From the NCBI RefSeq assembly GCF_016653635.2, contig NZ_CP067420.1, positions 825,501 to 889,500 on the forward strand: a stretch of DNA of 64,000 bases, in the 5' to 3' direction. The DNA comes from Skermanella sp. TT6. Its GTDB lineage: Bacteria; Pseudomonadota; Alphaproteobacteria; Azospirillales; Azospirillaceae. Position numbers and translations under genes: made by a program. Position 1 is the first letter of the stretch, and each line of letters starts with the position of its first letter. This document shows, piece by piece, positions 9,854 to 20,214 of the stretch. The notes under the pieces are model-generated. The model did not search any database and was not told where the DNA came from. It saw only the letters and a program-made list of their open reading frames with translations.

Positions 9854-11629
9854 ATGTCCGAGAACAAGCTGACCGGTGCGGAGATCGTCATCAAGTCCCT
9901 GAAGGACCAGGGCGTAGACGTCATTTTCGGCTATCCCGGCGGCGCGGTACTTCCGATCTATGACGCCCTGTTCAAGCAGAACGACCTGCGCCACATCCTG
10001 GTGCGTCACGAACAGGCGGCTGTCCATGCGGCGGAAGGTTATGCGCGCTCGACCGGCAAGGTCGGCGTCGTTCTCGTAACGTCCGGCCCCGGCGCCACCA
10101 ACGCGGTCACCGGCCTGACCGACGCGCTGATGGACAGCATTCCGATCGTGTGCCTGAGCGGCCAGGTGCCGACCCACCTGATCGGCAACGACGCCTTCCA
10201 GGAAGCCGACACGACCGGCATCACCCGGCCCTGCACCAAGCACAATTACCTGGTCAAGGACGTCGCCAACCTGGCGCGGACCATGCACGAGGCCTTCTGG
10301 GTCGCGAAGAGCGGCCGGCCCGGCCCGGTCGTGATCGACATCCCCAAGGACGTGCAGTTCGCCGACGGCCCGTACGTGCCGCCGAACGAGGTCAGGCACA
10401 AGACCTACCGCCCGCAGGTCAAGCCGGAGATCGCCCGCGTCGAGGAGGCGGTCGAGCTGATCGCCAACGCCAAGCGGCCGATCTTCTACACCGGCGGCGG
10501 CGTGATCAATTCCGGCCCGCTGGCGTCCAAGCTGCTGACCCAGTTCGTCCGCATGACGGGCTATCCCTGCACCAACACCCTGATGGGTCTGGGCGCCTAT
10601 CCGGCGTCTGACCCGCAGTTCCTGGGCATGCTGGGCATGCACGGCACCTACGAGGCCAACCTGGCGATGCACGGGTGCGACGTGATGATCAATATCGGCG
10701 CGCGGTTCGACGACCGCGTGACCGGCAAGCTGTCGGAGTTCTCGCCCGGCAGCAAGAAGATCCACGTCGACATCGATCCCAGCTCGATCAACAAGAACGT
10801 CCGGGTGGACGTGCCGATCGTCGGCGACTGCGCCCATGTGCTGGAAGACATGATCCGCATCTGGAAGGCGCGGCAGAAGCGTCCGGACAAGGAGGCGCTG
10901 AAGCAGTGGTGGGCCCAGATCGCCGAGTGGCGGGGCCGCGACTGCCTGCGCTACATCCACACCGACCCGGTGATCAAGCCGCAATACGCCCTTGAGCGGC
11001 TGCGCGAGCTGACCCGGAACCGCGACACCTACATCACGACCGAGGTCGGCCAGCACCAGATGTGGGCCGCCCAGTTCATCCCCTTCGAGGAGCCGAACCG
11101 CTGGATGACCTCGGGCGGGCTGGGCACCATGGGCTACGGCCTGCCGGCCGCCATCGGCACCCAGATCGCCCACCCCGACGCGCTGGTGGTGGACGTCTCC
11201 GGCGAGGCGTCCTTCATGATGAACATGCAGGAGATGGCGACCGCCGTGCAGTACCGGCTGCCGATCAAGGTGCTGATCCTGAACAACCAGTACATGGGCA
11301 TGGTCCGCCAGTGGCAGGAGCTGCTGCACGGCAGCCGCTATTCCGAGAGCTACAGCGAGGCCCTGCCCGACTTCGTCAAGCTGGCTGAAGCCTTCGGCGG
11401 CGTCGGACTGCGCGCCACCAAGGTGTCGGAGGTCGATTCCGTGCTTCAGGAGATGATCGACATCCGCCGCCCGGTGATCGTCGACATGTGCGTGGACCAG
11501 AAGGAAAACTGCTTCCCCATGATCCCCGGCGGCCGCGCCCACAACGAGATCCTGCTGGGTCCGGCGGACCAGCAGGGCGAGAGCATGCAGCGGGACAGCA
11601 CTCCCGAGGAAGGCATGGTCCTGGTATAA
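9854..11629 (+). CDS. ilvB: Acetolactate synthase large subunit
   Basis: Thiamine-diphosphate- and FAD-dependent enzyme that condenses two pyruvates, or pyruvate and 2-oxobutyrate, in the first common step of valine, leucine and isoleucine synthesis. It has 591 residues: N-terminal ThDP-binding domain (VDVIFGYPGGAVLPIYDAL, HEQAAVHAAEGYARS), central FAD domain, and C-terminal ThDP domain (VDVSGEASFMMNMQEM, then LNNQYMGMVRQWQEL). It is followed by the regulatory subunit and ilvC on the same strand. The 163-bp gap upstream contains one hairpin but no convincing leader peptide. Confidence 0.97.
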   Translation: MSENKLTGAEIVIKSLKDQGVDVIFGYPGGAVLPIYDALFKQNDLRHILVRHEQAAVHAAEGYARSTGKVGVVLVTSGPGATNAVTGLTDALMDSIPIVCLSGQVPTHLIGNDAFQEADTTGITRPCTKHNYLVKDVANLARTMHEAFWVAKSGRPGPVVIDIPKDVQFADGPYVPPNEVRHKTYRPQVKPEIARVEEAVELIANAKRPIFYTGGGVINSGPLASKLLTQFVRMTGYPCTNTLMGLGAYPASDPQFLGMLGMHGTYEANLAMHGCDVMINIGARFDDRVTGKLSEFSPGSKKIHVDIDPSSINKNVRVDVPIVGDCAHVLEDMIRIWKARQKRPDKEALKQWWAQIAEWRGRDCLRYIHTDPVIKPQYALERLRELTRNRDTYITTEVGQHQMWAAQFIPFEEPNRWMTSGGLGTMGYGLPAAIGTQIAHPDALVVDVSGEASFMMNMQEMATAVQYRLPIKVLILNNQYMGMVRQWQELLHGSRYSESYSEALPDFVKLAEAFGGVGLRATKVSEVDSVLQEMIDIRRPVIVDMCVDQKENCFPMIPGGRAHNEILLGPADQQGESMQRDSTPEEGMVLV

Positions 11630-11735
11630 GGCGCCGCTTTCCGCGGTCGAAAGACCGGTCCCGCGACGGCGCGGGGCCGGTCGCCATGCGCCGATGCCAA
11701 GCCGTCCCCATGCCATTCCTCCTGGAGCCCGTCCC

Positions 11736-12242
11736 GTGGAACCCAACATCGAAAAGCACACCATCTCCGTCCTGGTCGATAACGAGCCGGGTGTGCTCGC
11801 CCGCGTCATCGGCCTGTTCTCCGGCCGGGGCTACAATATCGAAAGCCTGACCGTCGCCGAGGTGGATGCCGAGCAGCAGGTCTCTCGCATCACCATCGTG
11901 ACCAGCGGCACCCGCATGATCATCGAGCAGATCAAGAACCAGCTCGACCGGCTGGTTCCGGTCCACCGGGTGCGCGACCTGACCGACGAAGGCCCCTTCA
12001 TCGAGCGCGAGCTGGCGCTGATCAAGGTGGCGGGCACCGGCGATCGGCGCATCGAGAGCCTGCGCATCGCCGACATCTTCAAGGCCCGCGTGGTCGATGC
12101 CACGCTCAACTCCTTCGTGTTCGAAATGACGGGCACGGCGGCCGAACTGGACGACTTCATCGGTCTGATGCGTCAGCTCGGGCTGGTCGATGTCAGCCGG
12201 ACCGGCGCCGCCGCCATCTCCAAAGGCGCCGCCAGCCTGTAA
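11736..12242 (+). CDS. ilvN: Acetolactate synthase small (regulatory) subunit
   Basis: Regulatory subunit that activates IlvB and confers feedback inhibition by valine. It has 168 residues from a GTG start at 11736, chosen because GGAG lies 8 bases upstream and the product then begins with the family-like VEPNIEKHTISVLVDNEPGVLARV. An N-terminal ACT domain (residues about 8-85, including FSGRGYNIESLTVA) is followed by the ALS_ss C-terminal domain with RIADIFKARVVDATLNSF. The ATG at 11694 would add 14 proline-rich residues and is less likely. It lies between ilvB and ilvC. ilvH is an equivalent name. Confidence 0.95.
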   Translation: MEPNIEKHTISVLVDNEPGVLARVIGLFSGRGYNIESLTVAEVDAEQQVSRITIVTSGTRMIIEQIKNQLDRLVPVHRVRDLTDEGPFIERELALIKVAGTGDRRIESLRIADIFKARVVDATLNSFVFEMTGTAAELDDFIGLMRQLGLVDVSRTGAAAISKGAASL

Positions 12243-13352
<1,110 letters not shown>

Positions 13353-13380
13353 TCGGGGCGTCCTGCGCCGGTGCAGGCGA

Positions 13381-13406
13381 GGGAACCGGGGGCAACCCCG
13401 GTTCCC
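13381..13406 (+). terminator. Perfect 11-bp hairpin with GCAA loop after ilvC
   Basis: GGGAACCGGGG (13381-13391), loop GCAA (13392-13395), CCCCGGTTCCC (13396-13406). The stem is perfect and the loop is a GNRA tetraloop. It lies 29 bp after the ilvC stop in a gap shared with a gene converging from the right. There is no following T-run, so it may act as a 3'-end stabiliser or a factor-dependent terminator rather than a classical intrinsic one. Confidence 0.5.
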
Positions 13407-13567
13407 GGGCTCCGGCAGGCGATCGTCGAAAAAGCAAACCTCCGTCGCCAGAACGACGGTTCCTGACATGGGAAGGTCTGGCATGCGAGGTTGTCGAGCA
13501 TCTGGGCGGTGGGAAGGCGGTTCTGGGCTGACACACGCGGCCAAAACCGGGGGCTCCCCCATCTCCC

Positions 13568-13831
13568 TCACGGGAATTTCCGGCTGTTCTCCACCAGCAG
13601 CACATACAGTTCCTTGATGAAGTCCTGCTGCTTCAGCCGGCCGAAGGGCAGGTTGTCGCAGGCGAAATCCACCAGCCCGTCCGAGGCCTTGGTCGGCACG
13701 ATCTCGAACCCGGCCTTGCGCAGCGCGATGATCACCGCCGTCGCCTGCTTCACGTAGTCCTCGTTGAAGAACGACTTGTCCGCGTCCTTGATCGCCAGGG
13801 CGATCGTGTCGCGCAAGAGATTGGTGCTCAC
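13568..13831 (-). CDS. Small conserved protein of unknown function (87 residues)
   Basis: Not recognised as a characterised family. The frame starts with GTG at 13831 and encodes VSTNLLRDTIALAIKDADKS, then a mostly helical, charged small protein ending LLVENSRKFP. The start overlaps the stop of the upstream Mpo1-like gene in a GTGA arrangement (13828-13831), which indicates translational coupling and supports it being real. No membrane segment or signal peptide is visible. It converges with ilvC. Confidence 0.7.
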   Translation of the reverse strand: MSTNLLRDTIALAIKDADKSFFNEDYVKQATAVIIALRKAGFEIVPTKASDGLVDFACDNLPFGRLKQQDFIKELYVLLVENSRKFP

Positions 13832-14178
13832 GCCGGCTCCCGTCTGGAGTGCTGATCCGCATGACGGCGCAGCTCGGCATCCAGCCGTCCCGTCACGAAC
13901 AGGTAGAACATGCGGAAATCGCTCGCCAAAGACCAGAGCGGATAGGTGAACGTCGCCGGCCGGTTCCGCTCGATCGCCATGTGGCTGATCCAGGCGAAGG
14001 CGTAGCCGGAGACGACGGCCGCCAGGACCAGCCAGCCGTTGCCGGTCGCGGCGGCGGCCCCCAGCAGGACCAGCGCCAGCGCGGTGCCGGCGAAGTGGAA
14101 GGCCCGGGTGCCCGGCCGGCTGTGCTCGGCCAGATAATGGGGCCAGAACTCGCGATATGTCGAATAGTCGCGCGCCAT
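13828..14178 (-). CDS. Mpo1-like (DUF962) membrane protein
   Basis: A 116-residue protein of the Mpo1/DUF962 group, whose yeast member is an iron-dependent 2-hydroxy-fatty-acid dioxygenase. It starts MARDYSTYREFWPHYLAEHS and contains TRAFHFAGTALALVLLGAA, two central hydrophobic stretches and SHMAIERNRPATF; the scattered His residues in YLAEH, RAFHF and WISH match the family's likely iron ligands. It is coupled by a GTGA overlap to the small gene downstream. The bacterial substrate is not established, so only the family is claimed. Confidence 0.8.
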   Translation of the reverse strand: MARDYSTYREFWPHYLAEHSRPGTRAFHFAGTALALVLLGAAAATGNGWLVLAAVVSGYAFAWISHMAIERNRPATFTYPLWSLASDFRMFYLFVTGRLDAELRRHADQHSRREPA

Positions 14179-14347
14179 GTCCGTCCTCCAGGGGCAGCGT
14201 CCTCCGGGGACCCATCATGTCGAATCACCCCCGTCCTTGCAAACGGGCGGCGCGGGGCATAAGTCAAGTACCCTTGACGGATAGTCACGGGCGCCGTCCC
14301 CGAAGGCGCGCCCGGCCCGATACCCAGAAAAGAAACAGGAACGCATC

Positions 14348-15367
14348 ATGGGCTACAAGGTCGCGGTCATCGGCGCCACCGGCAATGTCGGGCGCGAGAT
14401 GTTGACCACCCTGGCGGAGCGCAATTTCCCGGTGGACGCCGTCGCCGCCCTCGCGTCGGAAAACTCCATCGGCACCCAGGTCTCCTTCGGCGAGAAGGAT
14501 ATCCTGGACGTCCAGGACCTCGCCCGGTTCGACTTCCGGGGCTGGGACATCGCGCTCTCGTCGCCCGGCGGCAAGGTGTCCGCCCAGTACGCGCCCAAGG
14601 CCGCCGCCGCCGGCTGCGTCGTGATCGACAACACGTCCCATTTCCGGATGGAGCCGGACGTGCCCCTGGTCGTGCCGGAGGTCAATCCCGAGGCCCTGGC
14701 CGGCTATACCAAGCGCAACATCGTCGCCAATCCCAACTGCTCGACCATCCAGATGGTGGTGGCGTTGAAGCCGCTGCACGACCTCGCCCGCATCAAGCGC
14801 ATCGTGGTCTCGACCTACCAGTCGGTCTCGGGGGCGGGCCGGGACGGCATGGACGAGCTGTTCAACCAGACCCGCGCCATCTACGTCAACGACCCGGTCG
14901 AGAAGCGCAAGTTCGACAAGCAGATCGCCTTCAACGTCATTCCCCACATCGACAGCTTCATGGAGGACGGCACCACCCGGGAGGAGTGGAAGATGATGGT
15001 CGAGACCAAGAAGATCCTCGACCCCCGCATCACCGTCACCGCCACCTGCGTGCGGGTGCCGGTCTTCATCGGCCACGCCGAGTCCGTCAACGTCGAGTTC
15101 GAACGGCCGATCACGGCGGAGGAGGCGACCGAGGCGCTGCGCGAAGCCCCCGGCATCACCGTGATCGACCACCGCGCCGACGAGGGCTTCGTCACGCCGG
15201 TGGAATGCGCCGGCGACGACCCCGTCTTCGTCTCGCGCATCCGGGAAGACTTCTCGGTCGAGAACGGCCTGAACCTCTGGATCGTCGCCGACAACCTGCG
15301 CAAGGGCGCCGCCCTCAACGCGGTGCAGATCGCGGAACTCCTGGCAGGCAACTATCTGCGGAAGTAA
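14348..15367 (+). CDS. asd: Aspartate-semialdehyde dehydrogenase
   Basis: Reduces aspartyl phosphate to aspartate semialdehyde with NADPH, the branch point to lysine/diaminopimelate, threonine and methionine. It has 339 residues, the standard length, starting MGYKVAVIGATGNVGREML (Rossmann glycine motif). The catalytic Cys is in VANPNCSTIQMVVAL, followed by TYQSVSGAGRDGMDEL. It is divergent from the Mpo1-like gene with a gap of about 170 bp. All expected motifs are present. Confidence 0.97.
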   Translation: MGYKVAVIGATGNVGREMLTTLAERNFPVDAVAALASENSIGTQVSFGEKDILDVQDLARFDFRGWDIALSSPGGKVSAQYAPKAAAAGCVVIDNTSHFRMEPDVPLVVPEVNPEALAGYTKRNIVANPNCSTIQMVVALKPLHDLARIKRIVVSTYQSVSGAGRDGMDELFNQTRAIYVNDPVEKRKFDKQIAFNVIPHIDSFMEDGTTREEWKMMVETKKILDPRITVTATCVRVPVFIGHAESVNVEFERPITAEEATEALREAPGITVIDHRADEGFVTPVECAGDDPVFVSRIREDFSVENGLNLWIVADNLRKGAALNAVQIAELLAGNYLRK

Positions 15368-15420
15368 CGGAAGAATTTTCGCCACGGATGACGGCCGATC
15401 ATCTCCGGGAAGAGGCGGCA

Positions 15421-15566
15421 GCCCGGCGGAATCGTTCCCAATTCGTCATGGCCGGACTTGATCCACGGCTGTCCGGCACGGCGATTGCTGATCAACCATT
15501 GGGAACGTTACTAACGATCGTTTTCTCTTCCGGTTCGTCATCCGCGGGTCAAGCCCGCGGAAGATG
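15421..15566. repeat. Interspersed palindromic repeat cluster, copy A
   Basis: The gap between asd and pdxY carries repeat modules also found at 37.56-37.93 kb. A 28-base stretch (15462-15489) is identical to 37716-37743. The stretch at about 15488-15560 matches the reverse complement of 37849-37926, including the shared 16-mer ATCAACCATTGGGAAC (15491-15506). Embedded palindromes are GGCCGGACTTGATCC and CCGCGGGTCAAGCCCGCGG. No protein is encoded. These look like extragenic palindromic repeats. Confidence 0.75.
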
Positions 15567-15653
15567 GCACGACGAAGAAAGGCTTGCCTGGAGAGCTCCG
15601 CCCATCGATCATCCCTGTCCATCGCCGTGATCTGTGGCAAGAACTCCCTTCCC

Positions 15654-16514
15654 CTACCGCACCTTCGCGACGTCGAAGAGCCGCCCCGGACGCACCAGCT
15701 CGTCCTGGGCGGCGATCAGCTGAAGCTCCCGCGTCCCGGCCTTCAGGGTCGCGGCGAAAACGCCGTAGATCGCCGCCGCCGCATGCCCCAGCGCCGCCGC
15801 CGGGTCGCCGGTCTCCAGGTATTTCGCCAGGAACACCGCGGCCACGCAGTCGCCCGCCCCGTTGGGCGGCGGGTCCAGCGGCAGGCGGGGCGTCGCCACC
15901 ACATAGGCGCCGTCCGGCGTGTCCAGCAGCATCTCGATGGTGTCATGGGCCGCCTCGGACCGGGTCAGGCTGGTCAGCAGCACCAGCTTCGGCCCCAGCG
16001 CGCGGGCCGCGGCCGCCGCGGCCAGGGCGTCCTCCATCGAGCGGACCTCCCGCCCGGTCAGGAACTCCAGCTCGAACTGGTTGGGGGTGATGATGTCGGC
16101 GGCCGGCACGGCATGGGCCTGCATGAAGGTCCGGATGTCCTCGCCGACGAAGAAGCCGCGCCCGACGTCGCCCATCACCGGGTCGCAGCAATAGACCGCC
16201 CGGGGATTGCCGGCCCGGACGCGGCGGACCGTCTCGACGATCACCTGGCCCAGGGCCGCCCCGCCCATGTAGCCGGACAGCACGGCGCCGCAGCGGTCCA
16301 GGCCGCCGCGCTGGCCGATGCCGTCGATCACGTCCGCGATGTGCCCGGGCGTGAAGACCTGGCCGGTCCAGGATCCGTAGCCGGTGTGGTTGGAGAACTG
16401 GACCGTATTGACCGCCATCGCGTCGAACCCGAGGCGCTGGAGCGGGAACACGGCCGCCCGGTTGCCGACATAGCCGAAGGCGACGTGGGATTGGATGCTG
16501 AGGATCTGTTTCAT
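15654..16514 (-). CDS. pdxY: Pyridoxal kinase
   Basis: Phosphorylates pyridoxal (and related B6 vitamers) to pyridoxal 5'-phosphate in the salvage pathway. It has 286 residues from MKQILSIQSHVAFGYVGNRA, the classic PdxY N-terminus; the longer in-frame extension upstream is not family-like. Other signatures are NTVQFSNHTGYGSW, VYCCDPVMGDVG, the substrate segment TPNQFELEFLTGREV, and the ribokinase-fold anion hole NGAGDCVAAVFLAKY. It lies 13 bp downstream of the GGDEF gene, so both are probably on one transcript, though no functional link is obvious. Confidence 0.93.
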   Translation of the reverse strand: MKQILSIQSHVAFGYVGNRAAVFPLQRLGFDAMAVNTVQFSNHTGYGSWTGQVFTPGHIADVIDGIGQRGGLDRCGAVLSGYMGGAALGQVIVETVRRVRAGNPRAVYCCDPVMGDVGRGFFVGEDIRTFMQAHAVPAADIITPNQFELEFLTGREVRSMEDALAAAAAARALGPKLVLLTSLTRSEAAHDTIEMLLDTPDGAYVVATPRLPLDPPPNGAGDCVAAVFLAKYLETGDPAAALGHAAAAIYGVFAATLKAGTRELQLIAAQDELVRPGRLFDVAKVR

Positions 16515-16527
16515 GGCACCGTCGATT

Positions 16528-17886
16528 TCACGATACCGCCAACGGTGCCACAAGCCCGCGTGCCGCACCAGCCCGCATGACGCGGTTCCGCCCCGCTTCC
16601 TTGGCCCGGTACAGCGCCTGGTCGGCCCGCGCGAGCGGCTGCTCGATCCGGGCGTCGTCGCGCCGGCATTCCGCCACGCCCAGGCTGGCGGTGAAGCGGA
16701 TCTCCGCTTCGGAAGCGCCGGCGGCGGACCGGACCGGCAGGCGCAGCCCGGCGACGTGGCGGCGGACCCGCTCCGCCACCGCCAGGGCCTCGTCCTCGCT
16801 TGCCTCGGGCAGCAGGATGGCGAACTCCTCGCCGCCCATGCGGCCGGCCAGGTCGTTCCCGCGGATCGCCTGCCGGAGGGCGGAGGCCAGCAGGATCAGC
16901 GCCTGGTCGCCGACCGCGTGCCCGTGGGTGTCGTTGATCCGCTTGAAATGGTCCACGTCCAGCATGATCAGGCTGAACGGGGCGCCGGACCGGCGCAGCC
17001 GCGCCAGCTCGCGCTCGGCGCAGTCCAGCAGGTGGCGCCGGTTGGCGATGCCGGTCAGCGGGTCGGTGGTGGCCAGCAGCGTCAGCTCCGCCTCGGTGCG
17101 CTTGCGCCCGGTGATGTCCCGGATCATGGCGGTGAAGATCGGCCCTTCCGGCCCCTCGGACCGGGACAGCGAGATCTCGACCGGAAAGCCGGTGCCGTCG
17201 CGGCGCCGACCGCTCACCTCCGGCCGGTCGGCCATCACCTGCGCGGTCACGGCGTTGCGCAGGAAATCCGCGAAATGGGCGGAATGCCGGTCGCGCGACT
17301 GTTCGGGAACCAGCCGCGACAGCGGCTCGCCCAGGATCTCGTCGCTCCGGTAGCCGAACATCCGCTCCGCCGCCGGATTGAACAGGACGATGCGCTGGCC
17401 GGCATCGACCGACACCACGGCGTCGTGGGCGAGGTCCAGGATGTTCTTCAGCCGGGCCTCCGACCGGCGCAGCCGCTCCTCCAACTGGCCGCGCGCGATC
17501 GCGTGCCGCACCGCGCGCTCGATCATGGCGTCCTCGAACTCGCCCTTGACCAGGAAGTCCTGGGCGCCGGCCTCGACGGCGGCCAGCGCCATGGCGTTGT
17601 CGCTCAGCCCGGTCAGGACGATCAGGGGCAGGGTGGGGGCGGCGTGGCGCACGGCGCCGATGGTCGGGAAGCCCTGGCTGTCCGGCAGCGACAGGTCGAG
17701 CAGCACGACGTCGTAGCGCGTCTCCGCGAGCAGCGTCAGCGCGTGCGCCAGCGTTTCGACCCAGGTCACGGCGAACTGGCCGCGCCGGCCGCCGAGCGCC
17801 CGGGTCACCAGATCGGCGTCGCCCGGCTGGTCCTCGACGAGCAGGACGCTGATGGTCTCGACGGTATGGCCTGCGGGAGTGGACAT
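16528..17886 (-). CDS. Response regulator diguanylate cyclase (REC-PAS-GGDEF)
   Basis: Predicted to make cyclic di-GMP in response to phosphorylation and a PAS-sensed signal. It has 452 residues from MSTPAGHTVETISVLLVEDQ. Domain order: REC (residues about 12-130; acidic pair E18/D19, phosphoacceptor D64 in VVLLDLSLPDSQG), a short coil, PAS (about 150-265, ending FTAMIRDITGRKRTEAEL), then GGDEF (about 280-440). The active motif is GGEEF, and RGND five residues before it fits the RxxD inhibitory site, so the cyclase should be active and feedback-controlled. No partner kinase is adjacent. Confidence 0.92.
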   Translation of the reverse strand: MSTPAGHTVETISVLLVEDQPGDADLVTRALGGRRGQFAVTWVETLAHALTLLAETRYDVVLLDLSLPDSQGFPTIGAVRHAAPTLPLIVLTGLSDNAMALAAVEAGAQDFLVKGEFEDAMIERAVRHAIARGQLEERLRRSEARLKNILDLAHDAVVSVDAGQRIVLFNPAAERMFGYRSDEILGEPLSRLVPEQSRDRHSAHFADFLRNAVTAQVMADRPEVSGRRRDGTGFPVEISLSRSEGPEGPIFTAMIRDITGRKRTEAELTLLATTDPLTGIANRRHLLDCAERELARLRRSGAPFSLIMLDVDHFKRINDTHGHAVGDQALILLASALRQAIRGNDLAGRMGGEEFAILLPEASEDEALAVAERVRRHVAGLRLPVRSAAGASEAEIRFTASLGVAECRRDDARIEQPLARADQALYRAKEAGRNRVMRAGAARGLVAPLAVS

Positions 17887-18120
17887 TCTTGGACGGTCCG
17901 CCGGGGGTCCGGAAGAGGCGCCACCTTCCGGGCCTCCGGCGATTGAACGATGGAAGTTACGATATGATATCAAATTTTGGAGGCATTAGGCTAAAAATTC
18001 CACCACCTAAGCGCGGCGCGTCATTGTGCTGCACCTGCGCCCATGTCGCCGATTGCCCTTTGCCGCACCCGCGCTGTAAGGTCCCGGCCGAAGCAAGCAG
18101 GATTCTTCGGGAGACCACCC

Positions 18121-19005
18121 ATGGCAATGACTGTCCGCCCCCGTCGCAGCGTCCTCTACATGCCGGGGTCCAACCCGCGCGCCATGGAGAAGGGCAAGAC
18201 CCTGCAGGCCGACGGGCTGATCCTCGACCTGGAGGACGCGGTCGCTCCCGATGCCAAGGCGCAGGCCCGGACCCAGATCGGCGACGCGATCCGGGGCGGC
18301 GGCTACGGAAGGCGCGAACTGATCGTCCGGACCAACGGGCTCAACACGCCCTGGGGCTACGAGGACCTGGTGTTCGCCGCCACCTCGGGCGCCGACGCGG
18401 TGCTGCTGCCGAAGGTGGAATCGGCCGACATGGTCCGCCAGGCGGAACAGGTGCTGGCGGCCTCCGGCGCTCCCGCCGACCAGCGGATCTGGTGCATGAT
18501 GGAGACGCCGCTGGCGATGCTGAACGTCAAGGAGATCGCCGGCGCCTCCCCCCGGCTGGGCGGGCTGGTCATGGGCACCTCCGACCTCGCCAAGGACCTG
18601 CACGCCGCCCACACGCGCGACCGCCTGCCGATGATCACCAGCCTGGGCCTGTGCCTGCTGGCGGCGCGGGCCTACAACCTCGCCATCCTGGACGGCGTCT
18701 ATCTCGACCTGAACGACGACGAGGGGTTCGAGGCGAGCTGCCGCCAGGGGCTGGAGCTGGGCTTCGACGGCAAGACCCTGATCCACCCCAAGACCCTGGC
18801 CGCCGCCAACGCGGTGTTCGGCCCGTCCGCCGGGGAGGTGGCTTGGTCCCGCCGCATCATCGACGCCTTCCAGGCCGCCGTGGCCGAGGGGAAGGGCGTG
18901 GTGCTGGTGGACGGCAAGCTGGTGGAGAACCTGCACGTCGAGAACGCCCGCCGCCTCGTGGCGCTGGCCGAGGCGATCGAGGCCATGGACGGCGACGCCG
19001 CCTGA
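18121..19005 (+). CDS. CitE/HpcH-family CoA-ester lyase (malyl-CoA lyase or thioesterase type)
   Basis: TIM-barrel enzyme of the CitE/HpcH family, 294 residues from an ATG at 18121 with GGGAG 7 bases upstream. Motifs: RRSVLYMPGSNPRAMEKGKT, LILDLEDAVAPDAKAQAR (metal-binding Asp/Glu), LLPKVESADM and MMETPLAMLN. The following gene is mesaconyl-CoA hydratase, so the likely role is in the ethylmalonyl-CoA pathway. It could be the lyase that cleaves beta-methylmalyl-CoA to glyoxylate and propionyl-CoA, or the malyl-CoA thioesterase (Mcl2). The RSVLYMPGS start resembles the Mcl2/CitE type more than classical Mcl1, so the exact reaction is left open. Confidence 0.85.
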   Translation: MAMTVRPRRSVLYMPGSNPRAMEKGKTLQADGLILDLEDAVAPDAKAQARTQIGDAIRGGGYGRRELIVRTNGLNTPWGYEDLVFAATSGADAVLLPKVESADMVRQAEQVLAASGAPADQRIWCMMETPLAMLNVKEIAGASPRLGGLVMGTSDLAKDLHAAHTRDRLPMITSLGLCLLAARAYNLAILDGVYLDLNDDEGFEASCRQGLELGFDGKTLIHPKTLAAANAVFGPSAGEVAWSRRIIDAFQAAVAEGKGVVLVDGKLVENLHVENARRLVALAEAIEAMDGDAA

Positions 19006-19046
19006 CACCCCCATCCCGATTTCCGCGTCAGGAGAGAGCCAAGGCC

Positions 19047-20105
19047 ATGACCAAGACCAATCCCGGCAATTATTTCGAAGATTTCCGCCTGGGCCAGGAG
19101 ATCGTCCACGCCACGCCGCGCACGGTGACCGAAGGCGACATGGCGCTCTACGTGGCGCTCACCGGTTCCCGCTTCGCCCTGCATTCGGCCGACACCTTCG
19201 CCCAGGACCTCGGGTTCGAGGGGGCGACCATCGACGACGTGCTGGCCTTCCACGTGGTCTTCGGCAAGACCGTGCCCGACGTCTCGCTGAACGCGGTCGC
19301 CAACCTGGGCTACGCCGCCTGCCGCTTCGGCGAGCCGGTCTATCCCGGCGACACCCTGTCCTCGGTCTCCCAGGTGATCGGCCTGAAGGAGAACTCCAAC
19401 GGCAAGACCGGCACGGTCTATGTCCGCTCGGTCGGCGTCAACCAGCGGGACGAGATGGTGCTGGACTATTGCCGCTGGGTGATGGTCCGCAAGCGCGACG
19501 ACTCCGCCCCGGCGCCCGACCCGGTGGTGCCCGAGCTGCCGGACGCCGTCGCGGTCCACGACCTGATCGTGCCGACCGGCGCCGGCTTCGCGGTCTACGA
19601 CACGGTCGCGGCGGGCTCTCCCCACCTGTGGGACGACTACGAGGAGGGCGAGCGGATCGACCATGTGGACGGCATGACGATCGAGGAGGCGGAGCATGCC
19701 ATGGCGACCCGCCTCTACCAGAACACCGCGCGCGTCCATTTCAACCAGCACACCGAGAAGGACGGGCGGTTCGGCCGGCGGCTGATCTATGGCGGCCACG
19801 TCATCAGCATCGCCCGCGCCCTCAGCTTCAACGGGCTGGCCAACGCGGTGCGCGTCGCCGCGATCAACGGCGGGCGCCACGTCGCCCCGACCTTCGCCGG
19901 CGACACCATCTATGCCTGGAGCGAGGTGCTGGAGAAGCACGAGCTGCCGGGCCGCCACGACATCGGGGTGCTTCGCCTGCGCACCGTCGCCGTCAAGGAC
20001 CGGTCCTGCGCCGACTTCCCCGGCACCGGGGCGGACGGGAAGACGGACCCGTCCGTCGTGCTCGACCTGGACTACACCGTGCTGATGCCGCGCCGGGTGT
20101 CCTGA
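19047..20105 (+). CDS. mch: Mesaconyl-CoA hydratase (double MaoC/hot-dog)
   Basis: Hydrates mesaconyl-CoA to beta-methylmalyl-CoA in the ethylmalonyl-CoA pathway for acetyl-CoA assimilation. It has 352 residues with two hot-dog domains: the N-terminal one begins NPGNYFEDFRLGQEIVHATP and includes YVALTGSRFALH; the C-terminal one includes HLWDDYEEGERIDHVDG and RVHFNQHTEKDGRFGRRLIY, then GGHVISIARALSFNGL. AGGAGAG precedes the start. It sits 41 bp after the CitE-like gene, an arrangement typical of alphaproteobacteria that use this pathway. Confidence 0.88.
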   Translation: MTKTNPGNYFEDFRLGQEIVHATPRTVTEGDMALYVALTGSRFALHSADTFAQDLGFEGATIDDVLAFHVVFGKTVPDVSLNAVANLGYAACRFGEPVYPGDTLSSVSQVIGLKENSNGKTGTVYVRSVGVNQRDEMVLDYCRWVMVRKRDDSAPAPDPVVPELPDAVAVHDLIVPTGAGFAVYDTVAAGSPHLWDDYEEGERIDHVDGMTIEEAEHAMATRLYQNTARVHFNQHTEKDGRFGRRLIYGGHVISIARALSFNGLANAVRVAAINGGRHVAPTFAGDTIYAWSEVLEKHELPGRHDIGVLRLRTVAVKDRSCADFPGTGADGKTDPSVVLDLDYTVLMPRRVS

Positions 20106-20214
20106 CCGGCCCGCACGCCGGAGTGTCGCAGGTCGGCCTTCGCCCGCAAGGGCGAACGCCGACACCCTGCGCCGACGCCGACCTGCGATGAACCGATCAA
20201 GGAAACCGTGCCGC

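Noticed and set aside
9760-9963. A TTG-started frame before ilvB as a leader peptide for attenuation
   Set aside because: It has few branched-chain codons, no ribosome site, no terminator after it and it runs into ilvB in another frame.
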